Assembly (NCBI GenBank): GCA_018222865.1 | Contig: JAAEZM010000005.1 | Coordinates: 29,514 to 93,513 of the forward strand | Reading direction: 5' to 3' | Length of the DNA: 64,000 nucleotides | DNA from: Alphaproteobacteria bacterium | GTDB taxonomy: Bacteria > Pseudomonadota > Alphaproteobacteria > Caulobacterales > Maricaulaceae | Shown here: piece after piece, positions 18,901 to 29,359 of the stretch | How positions within the stretch are numbered: position 1 is the stretch's first letter | Layout: every line of letters begins with the position of its first letter | Position numbers and translations under genes: made by a program | The notes under the pieces: generated by a model | The model's input: only the letters and a program-made list of their open reading frames with translations | Told to the model about the DNA's origin: nothing | Databases searched by the model: none

Positions 18901-19485
18901 TTACTCAGACGCCTCAGCGCCTTCCTGCGGCAGGCGAACCCGGTTGACCGGAACCGTTGGCAGGCGGGTGTTGAGCAATTCAATGACCGCATCGGAGATA
19001 TCGACGTCCGGGCTGGCGAAAACGAGATTGGAACGATCCACCAGGATATCGATGGAGCGCTGCTCTACGACTTCCTCAAGGATAGGGCCAAGAGATTCAT
19101 AAACCGGACGCATGGCCTGGCGCTCAGTCGCGACAATTTCTTGCTGACGCACGCGACGTGCGACTTCAAACTGTTGCGCTTGAGTGTTCAGCGCCTCGAT
19201 GCGCTGCATCAGGTCCGGGCGCTGCTGTACAGCTGCCGGGGTCATGGACGCGGTCTCGGCATTGAGGGCTTCCGTTTCCTGTTGGATCGGTGCGCCCATG
19301 GCTGCCAGCTCTGCATCGATTTCCTGAGCGATAGCAGAGATACGCGTTGCAATATGCTGTCCCACGGCACTTTCCCGAAGAACACGCTCCTCGTTCATGA
19401 CGGCCACATTCGTCTGGGCCATCGCCGGAGCACCAAGCGCGAAGACCGCGACCGGCAGAAGAAGAAGAGATTTGAGCAGTTTCAT
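18901..19485 (-). CDS. skp: OmpH/Skp-family periplasmic chaperone
   Basis: Holds unfolded outer-membrane proteins in the periplasm before they reach BamA. It is 194 residues with a clear signal peptide (hydrophobic LLLLPVAVFALG, cleavage after AMA). The mature part begins with TNVAVMNEERVL and continues with long charged helices forming the tentacle arms, rich in Gln and Glu. The C-terminus is slightly longer than in E. coli Skp. It lies 3 bp downstream of bamA, the usual arrangement. Confidence 0.93.
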   Translation of the reverse strand: MKLLKSLLLLPVAVFALGAPAMAQTNVAVMNEERVLRESAVGQHIATRISAIAQEIDAELAAMGAPIQQETEALNAETASMTPAAVQQRPDLMQRIEALNTQAQQFEVARRVRQQEIVATERQAMRPVYESLGPILEEVVEQRSIDILVDRSNLVFASPDVDISDAVIELLNTRLPTVPVNRVRLPQEGAEASE

Positions 19486-19488
19486 AAC

Positions 19489-21861
19489 TTAGAACCCTGT
19501 ACGTGTGCTGAAGCGGAAGAATTCACGATGATCGTATTCCTCCGACATGATTGCTTCGGCGAAGTCAAACCGGACCGGCCCGAAGGGCGAGTCCCAGAAA
19601 ATGCTGAGGCCAGCGGAGGCACGGAGGGCGAGATCGTCCACCGTGAACAGGCTGCCCGCAGCGCCTTCTGCGACCTGATCGACGGAGTCGAGCAGGCCGA
19701 GTGTGCCGAATTCGGTAAATAGTGCGCCACGAATACCATACTGCTCCGGAAGCCCCGTCGGGAAGGTCAACTCCAGAGCGCCAATTGCATAAAGCCGGCC
19801 ACCCAGCGCATCACCGCGGACAATCTCGCCCGTTGTCGTGTCACGCCGAACATTACGGGGGCCGATACCACCGACTTCAAAACCGCGGAATGAGTTACCA
19901 CCCTTGAAGAAACGGTCGTTAATACGGACGGATTCGCCGCCCCAGCCGATTGTGAATCCACTGTCGATGGCCAGGCTGGCGGTCCAGCCCGGAGCGATGC
20001 CCCGATAGAAATTGGCTCCCAGCTCAGTGCGTACATATCGCACATCACCGCCAACACCCGCCAGGTCCTGGCTCAAAGTGAAACGGAAACCGCGTGTCGG
20101 CTCGATCGGATCGTTCAGTCGGTTCCAGGCGAAAGTATAGCCGACAACAGAGGTCGTGCGGCGACCGGCCTGGCTCAGCAAGGCCGCGCTTTGGGCCGAG
20201 AAGACCCGAACATCGTCGTTTCGGAGCGTGTAACGAAGCTGAAGATTGGTTGATCCGGTTACGGGGAAGCCGAGACGCAAACTACCGCCAGTCGATTCTG
20301 TCTGGAACGCGGCTTCACTGATGAAGTCTGAATTGACCCGGAATAGATCGAAACCGGCGGCAAGGTTTCGATCAAGGAAACGCGGTTCGGTAAAGCGGAT
20401 ATCGATTGTTTCTCGCACCCCACTGACGGAAACGCGGAAACGCAGGAACTGGCCGCGACCTCGCAGATTGCGTTCAGAAATCGAGAAATCGACCAAGAAG
20501 CTATCCGTAGAGGAGAAACCTGCACCAAAGGCGAGCTCACCTGTCGGCTGCTCCGTGACATCGACCGTCAGCCGTGCACGGTCCGGCGCGGAGCCAGGCG
20601 TCTCGGTGATCTCGACTTCCTCGAAGAAGCCCAGGCGGCGAACATTATTGCGCGAACGGTCAATGAGAACCCGGTTAAACGCATCGCCTTCAACGATGTT
20701 CAACTCGCGACGCACAACACGGTCAAGCGTCCGCGTATTGTTCACGATGTCGATCCGCTCGATATAAACCCGCGGGCCCTGATCAATGACAAACTCAATA
20801 TCAACCGTGCGCGTTTCCCGGTTACGGGTGGTCTGTGGGCGCACATTGACGAAGGCATAGCCCGACGCACCAGCTGCGAATGTCAGCGCATCGACAGAGC
20901 TTTCCAGCAAGGACGCGCGGTAAACATCGCCACTGCGAATAGGCAAGATGGCCTGGAGATACTCGTTGGAGAGCTCATCAATCTCGGAGCGAACCGTGAC
21001 TTCACCAAAATTATAAACCTCACCCTCATCAATCGTGATGGTGATGTAGAAGTTTTCCTGGTCCGGCGTCAGCTCCGCCACGGAAGAGAGGACACGGAAG
21101 TTTGCATAACCTTGATCCTGGTAGAATTGGCGAAGCAATTCCCGATCATATTCCAGCCGGTCCGGGTCGTAGTTATCGTTGGAGCTGAAGAAGCGCCACC
21201 AGCGCGATTCCTGGGTTACCAATTCGCTGCGCAAACGACGGTCTGAGAAGTTTTCATTCCCGATGAAGTTGATCCGCGTCACACCTGTGACAGGACCTTC
21301 GGAAATCTCGAAGATCAGATCGACCCGGTTTTGCTCCTGCTCGATGATCATCGGCGTCACAGTTGCCGCGAAACGGCCCGAGCGACGATAGACCTCGATA
21401 ATGCGCTGAACATCTGACTGGATGCGTGCACGCGTGAAGATGGCGCGCGGCTGAGCCTGGATCTCGTCAGTGATCTTATCATCAGAGATCGCGTTATTCC
21501 CTTCAAGGACCACGCGGTTGATGATCGGGTTCTCCTGGACGCGGACTATCAGGATCTCACCGCGATCCTCGATCTGAACATCGGAGAACAGGCCGGTCGC
21601 AAACAGGGTCTGGATCGAAAGGTTGATGGACTGCGCATCAGCCACCTGCCCAGGCTGGATCAGCAGATAGGAGATCACAGTGTCGGCTTCGACACGCTGA
21701 TTCCCCTCCACCAGGATCTGCCGGACGATAGCCGGTTGAGCCAGCAATTGCTGGGAAGCGGATACGTCAGCCTCCGAAGCACTATCGGATTGGGCTAACG
21801 CCCCGGCGGAAAGGCCGAGGGTCATCAAGGCTGCTAACAGCGTACGCAAAGCACTCACCAT
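19489..21861 (-). CDS. bamA: Outer membrane protein assembly factor BamA
   Basis: Core of the BAM complex that folds beta-barrel proteins into the outer membrane. It is 790 residues: a signal peptide (cleavage near AGALAQ), five POTRA domains over about residues 45-440 (the first starting IVRQILVEGNQRV), then the Omp85 barrel. The barrel contains FKGGNSFRGF (the RGF motif of L6) and ends in aromatic Phe within FRFSTRTGF, the outer-membrane signal. It lies between rseP (27 bp) and skp (3 bp). Confidence 0.97.
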   Translation of the reverse strand: MVSALRTLLAALMTLGLSAGALAQSDSASEADVSASQQLLAQPAIVRQILVEGNQRVEADTVISYLLIQPGQVADAQSINLSIQTLFATGLFSDVQIEDRGEILIVRVQENPIINRVVLEGNNAISDDKITDEIQAQPRAIFTRARIQSDVQRIIEVYRRSGRFAATVTPMIIEQEQNRVDLIFEISEGPVTGVTRINFIGNENFSDRRLRSELVTQESRWWRFFSSNDNYDPDRLEYDRELLRQFYQDQGYANFRVLSSVAELTPDQENFYITITIDEGEVYNFGEVTVRSEIDELSNEYLQAILPIRSGDVYRASLLESSVDALTFAAGASGYAFVNVRPQTTRNRETRTVDIEFVIDQGPRVYIERIDIVNNTRTLDRVVRRELNIVEGDAFNRVLIDRSRNNVRRLGFFEEVEITETPGSAPDRARLTVDVTEQPTGELAFGAGFSSTDSFLVDFSISERNLRGRGQFLRFRVSVSGVRETIDIRFTEPRFLDRNLAAGFDLFRVNSDFISEAAFQTESTGGSLRLGFPVTGSTNLQLRYTLRNDDVRVFSAQSAALLSQAGRRTTSVVGYTFAWNRLNDPIEPTRGFRFTLSQDLAGVGGDVRYVRTELGANFYRGIAPGWTASLAIDSGFTIGWGGESVRINDRFFKGGNSFRGFEVGGIGPRNVRRDTTTGEIVRGDALGGRLYAIGALELTFPTGLPEQYGIRGALFTEFGTLGLLDSVDQVAEGAAGSLFTVDDLALRASAGLSIFWDSPFGPVRFDFAEAIMSEEYDHREFFRFSTRTGF

Positions 21862-21888
21862 GGAAGATCGCCGCTTTCTGGTCCCCGG

Positions 21889-23337
21889 TCAGAAAAACTG
21901 ACTGAGCTTGTAGTTAATATCGTTCCACGTGGCTAAAAGCATCATCCCGAGCACAAGTGCAAGCCCCAACTGAAAACCAATCGTCTGGGCTTTCATGCTG
22001 AGCGGGCGACGCGCCACTGCCTCATATGCGTAATACACCAAATGCCCGCCGTCGAGGATTGGAATCGGCAAGAGATTGACTAATCCCAGTCCGACGGAGA
22101 GATAGCCGGCTAACTGGATCAGGTTCAGGATCAGCAGGATAGCGCTTTCCGAGGCGTTTCTACCTGCCTCCACACTGCTCGACGCCGTTTGACCCGCTGC
22201 TTCCGCAATGCCCAACGGCCCGTTGAGTAATTCAGTGGAAGCTCTGCCAGTCACAATGTGACCGACATAACGCCCCGTCATGGAAACAGCTGCCCAGGTC
22301 CGTTCCGCACCATGCATAACTGCACCAATCGGTCCGAACCGGTCCCGCTGCCAAATATTGCCGACGGTCCGCATTGAGATGCGTCCATTCTGCATCACCG
22401 CCTCCGGAGCGGCCTCTGCATAATAGGGTAAGCTCGCATCGATGATGCTGCTGCGCCCCTCGCGCTCAATCTCAAAACGTAGAACATCACCGTCTGCTGC
22501 GGCAACAGCATTGTCGATCTGATGCCAGGACAGAACCGGTTCACCGGACACACTTAGGATACGATCGCCGATCTGGAAACCGGCTGCCTCGGCAGCACCG
22601 CCCGCTTCCAACCGCCCAATGACCGGCTGCAGGAGCGCGCTGAGCCCAACTTGCCCCATACGCCGCGTGCCGCCGAAATTATCGACAATCTCGGTCGCAC
22701 GGGGCGCCACAGGCAGAATCAGGACTTCACCGCCGCGATCAATTTCGAAAGCCAGCTCTTGCCCCGGGCGCCAGATAACTTCCTGGGTGATGTCCTGAAA
22801 ACTACTGATCGCCTTGCCATTGATTGACACAATGCGGTCGCCGGACTGGAAGCCCGCTTCCTCCGCAGGCGACCCGGGCAGTGTGTCGCCTACAAGGGCC
22901 GGATTGTGCTGCGGCCCGCCGATCACCATGGCCAGCAGTGCAAACACCAAAATGGCCAGAATGAAATTCGCGACCGGGCCAGCACCGGTGATAATTGAGC
23001 GCTGCCATACAGGTTTGAAATGATAGCACTTGTCTGCGTCCGCACCCATTTGCGCGCGCATCTGGTCAAGCTTTTCGCTGTCCGGCTCACTGGCCGCACC
23101 AGCATCGCCCAGGAAACGGACATAACCGCCCAGGGGGAAGGCCGCGACACGCCAAACCGTTCCGTGCTTATCCCGCCAGGAGAGCAGTGTCGGTCCGAAG
23201 CCAACTGAGAAGGCTTCCGCATGGACACCACACCAGCGACCGGCCCAGTAATGACCAAGCTCGTGGATCACCACGACGATGGAAATCACAAAGCCGAAGG
23301 AAAAGACGGTCAGAAAGACGCTCTCGATCAAACCCAT
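21889..23337 (-). CDS. rseP: Site-2 intramembrane zinc protease RseP
   Basis: Cleaves membrane-anchored regulators such as anti-sigma factors within the inner membrane. It is 482 residues, slightly longer than E. coli RseP (450). The zinc motif HELGH lies in the first membrane helix, and the second catalytic motif is in LLPIPILDGGHL near the C-terminus. Two PDZ domains lie between, with GSPAEEAGFQSGDRI and AAEAAGFQIGDRIL. It lies 15 bp after dxr and 27 bp before bamA. Confidence 0.96.
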   Translation of the reverse strand: MGLIESVFLTVFSFGFVISIVVVIHELGHYWAGRWCGVHAEAFSVGFGPTLLSWRDKHGTVWRVAAFPLGGYVRFLGDAGAASEPDSEKLDQMRAQMGADADKCYHFKPVWQRSIITGAGPVANFILAILVFALLAMVIGGPQHNPALVGDTLPGSPAEEAGFQSGDRIVSINGKAISSFQDITQEVIWRPGQELAFEIDRGGEVLILPVAPRATEIVDNFGGTRRMGQVGLSALLQPVIGRLEAGGAAEAAGFQIGDRILSVSGEPVLSWHQIDNAVAAADGDVLRFEIEREGRSSIIDASLPYYAEAAPEAVMQNGRISMRTVGNIWQRDRFGPIGAVMHGAERTWAAVSMTGRYVGHIVTGRASTELLNGPLGIAEAAGQTASSSVEAGRNASESAILLILNLIQLAGYLSVGLGLVNLLPIPILDGGHLVYYAYEAVARRPLSMKAQTIGFQLGLALVLGMMLLATWNDINYKLSQFF

Positions 23338-23351
23338 TGTGACTTCCTACT

Positions 23352-24539
23352 TCAAACTTGCGCTGGAATGGCCGCAATCAAATCGCGTGCCAGTATACGC
23401 GCCCGCGCATCAATTCGGTAAACATCGTCGAATGCTGTGAGCTTAGACGGTATTTCGTCATCCGCGACCGCTTTGCTCAGTACATCCTCAACACAGCCCG
23501 CAATATCGAGATAGCCGATGCGGTCTGCCAGAAATGCCTCAACCGCAATCTCATTGGCCGCATTCAACACAGCGGGGGCTGCTCCGCCGGCCTCGATGAC
23601 CTGGCGTGCCAATCTAAGAGCCGGGAAGCGCTCCTCGCTCGGATTTTCAAAATCAAGACGCGCGAGTTTTGCGAGGTCGAGTGGTTCAACCGGTGCATCC
23701 AGTCGGTTAGGATATGCCAAAGCGTGCGCGATAGGTGTCCGCATGTCGGGCGAGCCTAGCTGCGCCAATACGCTCCCATCGCTGTAATGAACCAATCCGT
23801 GCACAATGGATTGCGGATGGACCACGACATCAACTTGCTTGTGCGGCAGATCGAACAGCCAGCACGCCTCGATAACCTCGAGCCCCTTATTCATCATGGT
23901 CGCGCTGTCGATAGTGATTTTGGCGCCCATATCCCAAGTCGGGTGCGCTAAAGCGTCCTGGCGTGTTGCGCGGCGCATTTGCTCAAGTGACCACGACCGA
24001 AACGGGCCGCCTGAGGCCGTTAGTGTGATGGCTTGAATACGATCACGCTGATCATCGTCGAAGACCTGGAAGATAGCGTTATGCTCGCTGTCGACGGGTA
24101 GAAGCGCAGTTTCGCAGCGACGCGCTTCTTCCATGAACAAGGCGCCCGCGCACACCAGGCATTCCTTATTTGCAAAAGCCAGAGCACTTCCCTGGCGCAG
24201 CGCATTCAAGGTCGGAGCAAGGCCCGCCGCACCCACGATTGCTGCCATAATCCAGTCGGCTGGACGCGCGCCGGCCTCAGCAACCGCCGCGTCTCCCAGT
24301 CCCACCTCGACACCCGATCCGGCCAGCGCCGACTTCAATTCATCCCCTTTACTCGCATCTGCGAGGGCGACGAATTCCGGGCGAAATTTCAAAGCCAGCC
24401 TCGCCAGCTCCTTAACGTTGGCATTGGCAGTCAGAGCCACAATTTCATAGCGGCCTGGCTCTGCACGCTCGACGAGATCAAGCGTCGCAGCGCCGACAGA
24501 ACCCGTGGCTCCGAGCACGCTGAGGCGGCGCGCACTCAT
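23352..24539 (-). CDS. dxr: 1-deoxy-D-xylulose-5-phosphate reductoisomerase
   Basis: Makes 2-C-methyl-D-erythritol 4-phosphate using NADPH, committing carbon to the MEP isoprenoid pathway. It is 395 residues from the ATG at 24539; a TTG 9 nt upstream is less likely. The NADPH-binding loop is LGATGSVGAAT. The metal and substrate motifs are ASGGPFRSW, KITIDSATMMNKGLEVIEA and the HPQSIVHGLVHYSDGS region. It overlaps the cdsA stop by 4 bp (ATGA). Confidence 0.97.
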   Translation of the reverse strand: MSARRLSVLGATGSVGAATLDLVERAEPGRYEIVALTANANVKELARLALKFRPEFVALADASKGDELKSALAGSGVEVGLGDAAVAEAGARPADWIMAAIVGAAGLAPTLNALRQGSALAFANKECLVCAGALFMEEARRCETALLPVDSEHNAIFQVFDDDQRDRIQAITLTASGGPFRSWSLEQMRRATRQDALAHPTWDMGAKITIDSATMMNKGLEVIEACWLFDLPHKQVDVVVHPQSIVHGLVHYSDGSVLAQLGSPDMRTPIAHALAYPNRLDAPVEPLDLAKLARLDFENPSEERFPALRLARQVIEAGGAAPAVLNAANEIAVEAFLADRIGYLDIAGCVEDVLSKAVADDEIPSKLTAFDDVYRIDARARILARDLIAAIPAQV

Positions 24540-25336
24540 CCTGCCCAACCCAAATCGATAAATCGCTGAATTAGAACGGCCGCAATAACCGCAAGCATCA
24601 AAGCATCAACGCGATCAAGGACCCCGCCATGACCGGGGATCAAGGTCCCGGAGTCTTTAACGCCGAAGCTTCGCTTGAACAGCGACATGGCTAGATCTCC
24701 CATCACCGACGCGGTCGCGACCACCCCGGCAAAAACCAGGACCGCAGCATCATCCAGACCGAAGAAACGCCCGGCCACCCATCCCGCACCGATACCGGCC
24801 AAGACACCGGCCAGAAAACCTGACCAAGTCTTGTTCGGACTGGCTTGCGGGATCAGTTTAGGGCCACCGATCCATGTCCCGACAAGATAAGCGAAACTAT
24901 CCGCAGCCCAAACGACGGAAAACAGCAGCACGACAGCGGCCAGCCCATGCTCAGGCATGCTCCGCATTGCTGCGAGAAGCCCCGCAGACAGAGAGACATA
25001 GAGCACACCGAGAACTTCAACCGACCAGCCGCGACGCCAGCGCTCAAGCCCCGACGCTGTCGTGCCCAAAGCGCCCCAAATCAGCGCGTCCTGAATGCTT
25101 GTCTGCCCTGCCAGCAAAACAGCACCGGAGGCCGTCGCACACGCGATCGCATAGGCGACGGGCGGCGCCTTTCGGTCTGACATCTGGATCCACTCCCACG
25201 CCATGGCAGCAGCAAAGGCTGCGACCCAGGCGGTGAAAAACAGACCGCCAAGCCAGAGAAGGAGAACCGCTAGTGGACCGAGAATAAGCGCCGAGATTAG
25301 CCTGCGGCGAAAGACAGGGTCATGCCGCTCCGGCAT
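24536..25336 (-). CDS. cdsA: Phosphatidate cytidylyltransferase
   Basis: Makes CDP-diacylglycerol from phosphatidate and CTP at the inner membrane, feeding all phospholipid synthesis. It is 266 residues with seven or eight hydrophobic segments. The signature DSFAYLVGTWIGGPKL and the C-terminal KDSGTLIPGHGGVLDRVDAL are diagnostic. The ATG at 25336 is chosen because GGAGG lies five bases upstream; longer frames start within uppS without a ribosome binding site. It overlaps uppS by 17 bp. Confidence 0.96.
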   Translation of the reverse strand: MPERHDPVFRRRLISALILGPLAVLLLWLGGLFFTAWVAAFAAAMAWEWIQMSDRKAPPVAYAIACATASGAVLLAGQTSIQDALIWGALGTTASGLERWRRGWSVEVLGVLYVSLSAGLLAAMRSMPEHGLAAVVLLFSVVWAADSFAYLVGTWIGGPKLIPQASPNKTWSGFLAGVLAGIGAGWVAGRFFGLDDAAVLVFAGVVATASVMGDLAMSLFKRSFGVKDSGTLIPGHGGVLDRVDALMLAVIAAVLIQRFIDLGWAG

Positions 25337-26066
25337 CCACGCCTCCATAACGACGTTCGCGGCGCGCAAACTCGTCGAGGGCATCGCGCAGATGCTTGGG
25401 TGTGAAATCAGGCCAAAGCACATCCATGAAAACAAGCTCCGCATAGGCAGCTTGCCACAACATGAAATTGGATATGCGTTGTTCGCCGCTGGTCCGGATC
25501 AAAAGATCGACATCGGGCAGCTCGGCGGTATCCAGCTCGCCCTCGAAAAGATCGAGCGAAACATCGTCTGGCTTTAATTCGCCGGCTTCAACGCGTTGAG
25601 CGAGCTTCTGGGTCGCTCGAACGATCTCATCCCGCCCGCCATAATTGAACGCGATATTGAGTGTGAAGCGCCGGTTTTCGCGGGTTCTGTGCTCGGCTTT
25701 TTCAATTATCTCGAGAATATCCTCATCGAGATCATCGCGTCGGCCGATGATCCGGATCCGCACGCCCCGGCCGTGCAGGCTTTCCAGATCCGCCTGCACA
25801 TAATGCTTCATGAGTTCGAAGAGCGCGCCGATCTCCGCCTTCGGACGATTCCAGTTCTCCGTCGAAAATGAGAAGACTGTGAGACAGGTTACCCCAAGAT
25901 CACCCGCCGCTTGGACGGTCTCGCGAACTGCCTCCACGCCCCGACTATGGCCATAGGAACGAGGACGGTGGCGCTGTTTCGCCCAGCGACCATTGCCATC
26001 CATGATGATCGCAACATGGCGGGGAAGCGGGGCGCTTGCTGGCGCTATCGGAGCGTCCTCGCTCAT
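25320..26066 (-). CDS. uppS: Isoprenyl (undecaprenyl) diphosphate synthase
   Basis: Cis-prenyltransferase extending farnesyl diphosphate to the C55 carrier lipid of peptidoglycan and glycan synthesis. It is 248 residues, normal length. It has the catalytic Asp in IIMDGNGRWA, FSTENWNRP, NIAFNYGGRDEI and the diphosphate-binding RTSGEQRISNFMLWQ. It lies between frr (29 bp) and cdsA (overlapping), the common alphaproteobacterial order. Confidence 0.97.
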   Translation of the reverse strand: MSEDAPIAPASAPLPRHVAIIMDGNGRWAKQRHRPRSYGHSRGVEAVRETVQAAGDLGVTCLTVFSFSTENWNRPKAEIGALFELMKHYVQADLESLHGRGVRIRIIGRRDDLDEDILEIIEKAEHRTRENRRFTLNIAFNYGGRDEIVRATQKLAQRVEAGELKPDDVSLDLFEGELDTAELPDVDLLIRTSGEQRISNFMLWQAAYAELVFMDVLWPDFTPKHLRDALDEFARRERRYGGVDAGAA

Positions 26067-26095
26067 TTCAACCCCCTACGGCAATCCGCGAAGGA

Positions 26096-26662
26096 TCAGA
26101 CCTGCATGATTTCTTCTTGTTTTTTCTTCAGAGCATCATCGATGGTCTTGATCGTCGCATCGGTCAGTTTCTGAACATCATCAGCAAAAGCTTTGTGCTC
26201 ATCTTCTGAGATGACGCCTTCCTTTTCCATCTTTTTCAGCGCTTCCATACCGTCACGGCGAACATTGCGCACCGCGACGCGCGCGTTTTCCGCGTAACCG
26301 CCAGCCAGTTTAGCGATTTCAGCACGACGCTCCTCATTGAGAGGAGGAATCGGAATGCGCAGCAATTGTCCGTCAACCACTGGGTTCAGACCAAGCGCAG
26401 AATTACGAATGGCTTTATCGACGGCCGCGACCATGCCCTTATCCCACACCTGCACAGAAATCATGCGCGGCTCCGGAACGGAAACGGTACCAACCTGGTT
26501 CATCGGCGTCGGGGATCCATAGGCATCAACCTTGATCGGATCGAGCAAGGATGCGCTCGCACGGCCCGTGCGAAGACCGCCGAATTCTTTCTTCACCGAG
26601 TCTACGGCACCATCCATACGGCGCTTAAGATCGTCTTCGTCGAAATCGATATCATCGCTCAT
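26096..26662 (-). CDS. frr: Ribosome recycling factor
   Basis: Splits post-termination ribosomes together with EF-G. It is 188 residues, near the usual 185. A long three-helix bundle begins with [29 protein letters not shown] sequence and contains IPPLNEERR and VRNVRRD, both highly conserved. It follows pyrH by 35 bp and precedes uppS by 29 bp, as in many proteobacteria. Confidence 0.97.
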   Translation of the reverse strand: MSDDIDFDEDDLKRRMDGAVDSVKKEFGGLRTGRASASLLDPIKVDAYGSPTPMNQVGTVSVPEPRMISVQVWDKGMVAAVDKAIRNSALGLNPVVDGQLLRIPIPPLNEERRAEIAKLAGGYAENARVAVRNVRRDGMEALKKMEKEGVISEDEHKAFADDVQKLTDATIKTIDDALKKKQEEIMQV

Positions 26663-26697
26663 CGATCATCTCCCCACTAATCAAAAATCGGACGGAT

Positions 26698-27471
26698 TTA
26701 GGCGTCCGCAGGAGGCTTCATCTTGCCGATCATGGTGCAGACACCCTGCCCGCTCAGCACTTTGGCAAGACCGCCTTGTTCGTGAATATTAAAGACCACA
26801 ATCGGGATCGCGTTCTCGCGCATCAAAGTGACGGCTGACGCATCCATCACTTTCAGGTCACGCGTGAGAACGTCGAGATAATCCAATTGCTCATAGCGTT
26901 CAGCATCAGGATTGGTGCGCGGATCATCGCTATAGACACCATCAACCTGCGTGCCCTTGAACAGGGCATCACAGCCCATCTCCGCTGCGCGCAATGCAGC
27001 GGCTGTATCGGTTGTGAAGAAGGGATTGCCAGTGCCCGCCGCAAAGATGACAACACGGCCCTTTTCCATGTGACGCGTCGCACGGCGGCGGATATAGGGT
27101 TCGCACACCGTCGTCATGGGAATGGCAGATTGAACACGGGTTTGAACGCCGATCTGCTCGAGCGCAGTCTGCATCGCCAGAGCGTTCATCACCGTTGCCA
27201 GCATGCCCATATAATCGGCGGCCGCGCGGTCCATGCCCTTGGCGGCACCGGACAGTCCGCGGAAGATATTCCCTCCACCGATGACGAGACACATCTCGAC
27301 GCCGGCTTCAACAGCTTCTGCGACTTCTTTGGCAATTCGGTCGGCGGTTTCGATGTCGATCCCATATTGCTGGGATCCCATCAAAGCTTCACCGGAAACC
27401 TTGAGAAGAACCCGCCGGAAACGGGGCGGGTTCGGAGCGCCTGACGGCGTGGATGGATCTGAATCAGTCAC
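26698..27471 (-). CDS. pyrH: UMP kinase
   Basis: Phosphorylates UMP to UDP in pyrimidine nucleotide synthesis. It is 257 residues from the GTG at 27471. No in-frame ATG exists before the conserved [12 protein letters not shown] core. The other candidate, a GTG at 27501, lies inside the intergenic hairpin at 27492-27518 and is unlikely. Family motifs include [23 protein letters not shown] and [13 protein letters not shown]. The N-terminus is Ser/Pro-rich and longer than in E. coli. It follows tsf by 58 bp. Confidence 0.95.
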   Translation of the reverse strand: MTDSDPSTPSGAPNPPRFRRVLLKVSGEALMGSQQYGIDIETADRIAKEVAEAVEAGVEMCLVIGGGNIFRGLSGAAKGMDRAAADYMGMLATVMNALAMQTALEQIGVQTRVQSAIPMTTVCEPYIRRRATRHMEKGRVVIFAAGTGNPFFTTDTAAALRAAEMGCDALFKGTQVDGVYSDDPRTNPDAERYEQLDYLDVLTRDLKVMDASAVTLMRENAIPIVVFNIHEQGGLAKVLSGQGVCTMIGKMKPPADA

Positions 27472-27491
27472 GGTCTGGCAGCATATAGAAA

Positions 27492-27518
27492 GCGCCGGCA
27501 CTTAAGAAGTGCCGGCGC
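27492..27518 (-). terminator. Perfect 12-bp hairpin between tsf and pyrH
   Basis: GCGCCGGCACTT (27492-27503) and its exact complement (27507-27518) flank a 3-nt loop. On the transcribed minus strand it is followed by TTTCTATAT, a weak U-tract. It could be an attenuator or a partial terminator that sets the ratio of tsf to pyrH expression, or an RNA-processing site. The structure is seen directly; its role is inferred. Confidence 0.6.
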
Positions 27519-27529
27519 GGAATAAACAT

Positions 27530-28465
27530 TTAGGCTTGGCCGGTGGCAGCAGCGACTTCAGCAGCGAAGTCTTCTTGCTTTTTCTCGACGCCTTCGCCGA
27601 GAGCCGTCCGGACAAATCCGGTAATCTCAACCGGAGCACCAAGCTCTTTGGACGCATCAGCGAGGACTTCCTCGATGGTTTTGTCCGGGTCCATAACGAA
27701 GGATTGCTTCAGCAGAACAACCTCTTCGAAGAATTTGCGCATACGGCCTTCAACCATCTTCTCGATGATTTGTTCCGGCTTGCCAGAGGCGCGCGCCTGC
27801 TCAGCGAAGACATTGCGCTCCTTGTCAGCAATCGCACTGTCGACACCGTCAATATCAACGGCAACGGCAACGGACGGAGAACCAGCCGCAACGTGCATGG
27901 CAATCTTGCGACCCAGTTCAGCGAGCTTGCCCGCATCACCTTCAGACTTGAGACCGACGAGAACGCCCAGAGCGCCCATATCATCAGCCGCTGCATTGTG
28001 AACATAGGATGCAACAACACCCGGCTCAGCGGTCACAACAGCGGTACGGCGGAGCGACATGTTCTCGCCGATCGTTGCGATCAGATCCGTGAGCTTGGCA
28101 TCGACAGAAACGCCGCCCGGCAGTTCAGCCGTTTTGAGCGCTTCAACATCGCCATTCGTGGTCAGTGCCAGAGCAGCGATGTCTTTAACGGCAGCCTGGA
28201 AGGTTTCGTTGCGCGCAACGAAGTCCGTTTCAGAGTTCACTTCAACAACAGCGCCCGTGGAACCGGAGGTCGCAACAGCAACCAGGCCTTCCGCAGCAAC
28301 GCGGTCAGCTTTTTTCGCAGCCTTTGACAGACCCTTTTTGCGCAGCCAGTCGACGGCTGCTTCAAAATCGCCGTCCGTTTCGTTCAGCGCCTTTTTGCAG
28401 TCCATCATGCCTACGCCGGTTTTTTCGCGCAGTTCTTTAACGAGTGCAGCAGTAATCGCGGCCAT
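27530..28465 (-). CDS. tsf: Translation elongation factor Ts
   Basis: Nucleotide exchange factor for EF-Tu. It is 311 residues, usual for alphaproteobacteria. The N-terminal UBA-like module has [16 protein letters not shown], followed by [20 protein letters not shown]. The core has [12 protein letters not shown] and [21 protein letters not shown]. It follows rpsB by 30 bp, the near-universal rpsB-tsf pair. Confidence 0.98.
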   Translation of the reverse strand: MAAITAALVKELREKTGVGMMDCKKALNETDGDFEAAVDWLRKKGLSKAAKKADRVAAEGLVAVATSGSTGAVVEVNSETDFVARNETFQAAVKDIAALALTTNGDVEALKTAELPGGVSVDAKLTDLIATIGENMSLRRTAVVTAEPGVVASYVHNAAADDMGALGVLVGLKSEGDAGKLAELGRKIAMHVAAGSPSVAVAVDIDGVDSAIADKERNVFAEQARASGKPEQIIEKMVEGRMRKFFEEVVLLKQSFVMDPDKTIEEVLADASKELGAPVEITGFVRTALGEGVEKKQEDFAAEVAAATGQA

Positions 28466-28495
28466 CTTCGTCTCCTGGGGGTTTGAATTCGGAGC

Positions 28496-29359
28496 TTACG
28501 CTTCGGTGTTTTCAGATTCGGACGACGCTTCCGTGGCAGTTTCCACAGCTTCGTCAGCCGGAGCAGCTTCAGTTTCAGCGGCTTCCGCCGGTGCTTCGTC
28601 ACCACCCTCGATGAGGGCTTCGATCGGAGCATCAGCTTCACCCAGATCAACGCCCATCGCCAGCTGGCTGTCGGCCATGCCGTCGAGCACAGCGTCAGCA
28701 ATCAGGTCGCAATAGAGCGAAAGAGCACGGGACGCATCGTCATTGCCCGGGATCGGCAGATCGATCGGATCCGGGTCGCAATTCGTGTCGACAATCGCAA
28801 CAACCGGGATACCCAACTTCTTGGCTTCCTGGATGGCGATGCTTTCCTTGTTCGTGTCGATCACGAACATCAGATCCGGCGTACCGCCCATATCCTTGAT
28901 ACCGCCGAGAGAGCGCTCGAGCTTGTCGCGTTCGCGCGTCAGCATCAGCTGCTCTTTCTTGGTCAGACCGTCGAGGCCGCCATCGTTTTCGAACATGGCT
29001 TCCAGCTCGCGCAGACGCGCGATGGAATTGGAGATGGTCCGCCAATTCGTCAGCGTGCCGCCCAGCCAGCGCTGGTTCATGTAGTATTGTGCGCAGCGAG
29101 ATGCAGCCTGAGCGACCGGTTCGGACGCCTGGCGCTTCGTACCGACGAAGAGAACACGACCACCCTTGGCAGCGGTTTCGCGCACTTTCACCAGGGCCTG
29201 GTGCAGCAGCGGGACCGTCTGGGACAGGTCGATAATGTGAATATTGGAGCGTTCGCCGAAGATGTAGTCTTTCATCTTCGGGTTCCAGCGGTGGGTCTGG
29301 TGTCCGAAGTGACAACCAGCTTCAAGCAGCTGGCGCATGCTGAATTCAGGGAGAGCCAT
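28496..29359 (-). CDS. rpsB: 30S ribosomal protein S2
   Basis: Small-subunit ribosomal protein. It is 287 residues from the ATG at 29359, where [15 protein letters not shown] begins; AAGGA lies 9 bases upstream. An open frame continues 144 nt upstream but runs through the structured leader and is not family-like. Motifs are [35 protein letters not shown] and [17 protein letters not shown]. The C-terminus (about residues 240-287) is an acidic Ala/Glu-rich tail typical of this class. It heads the long operon. Confidence 0.98.
   Translation of the reverse strand: MALPEFSMRQLLEAGCHFGHQTHRWNPKMKDYIFGERSNIHIIDLSQTVPLLHQALVKVRETAAKGGRVLFVGTKRQASEPVAQAASRCAQYYMNQRWLGGTLTNWRTISNSIARLRELEAMFENDGGLDGLTKKEQLMLTRERDKLERSLGGIKDMGGTPDLMFVIDTNKESIAIQEAKKLGIPVVAIVDTNCDPDPIDLPIPGNDDASRALSLYCDLIADAVLDGMADSQLAMGVDLGEADAPIEALIEGGDEAPAEAAETEAAPADEAVETATEASSESENTEA

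Noticed and set aside
27472..27501. GTG start for pyrH at 27501
   Set aside because: It lies inside the 12-bp intergenic hairpin, has no ribosome binding site and adds residues foreign to the family.
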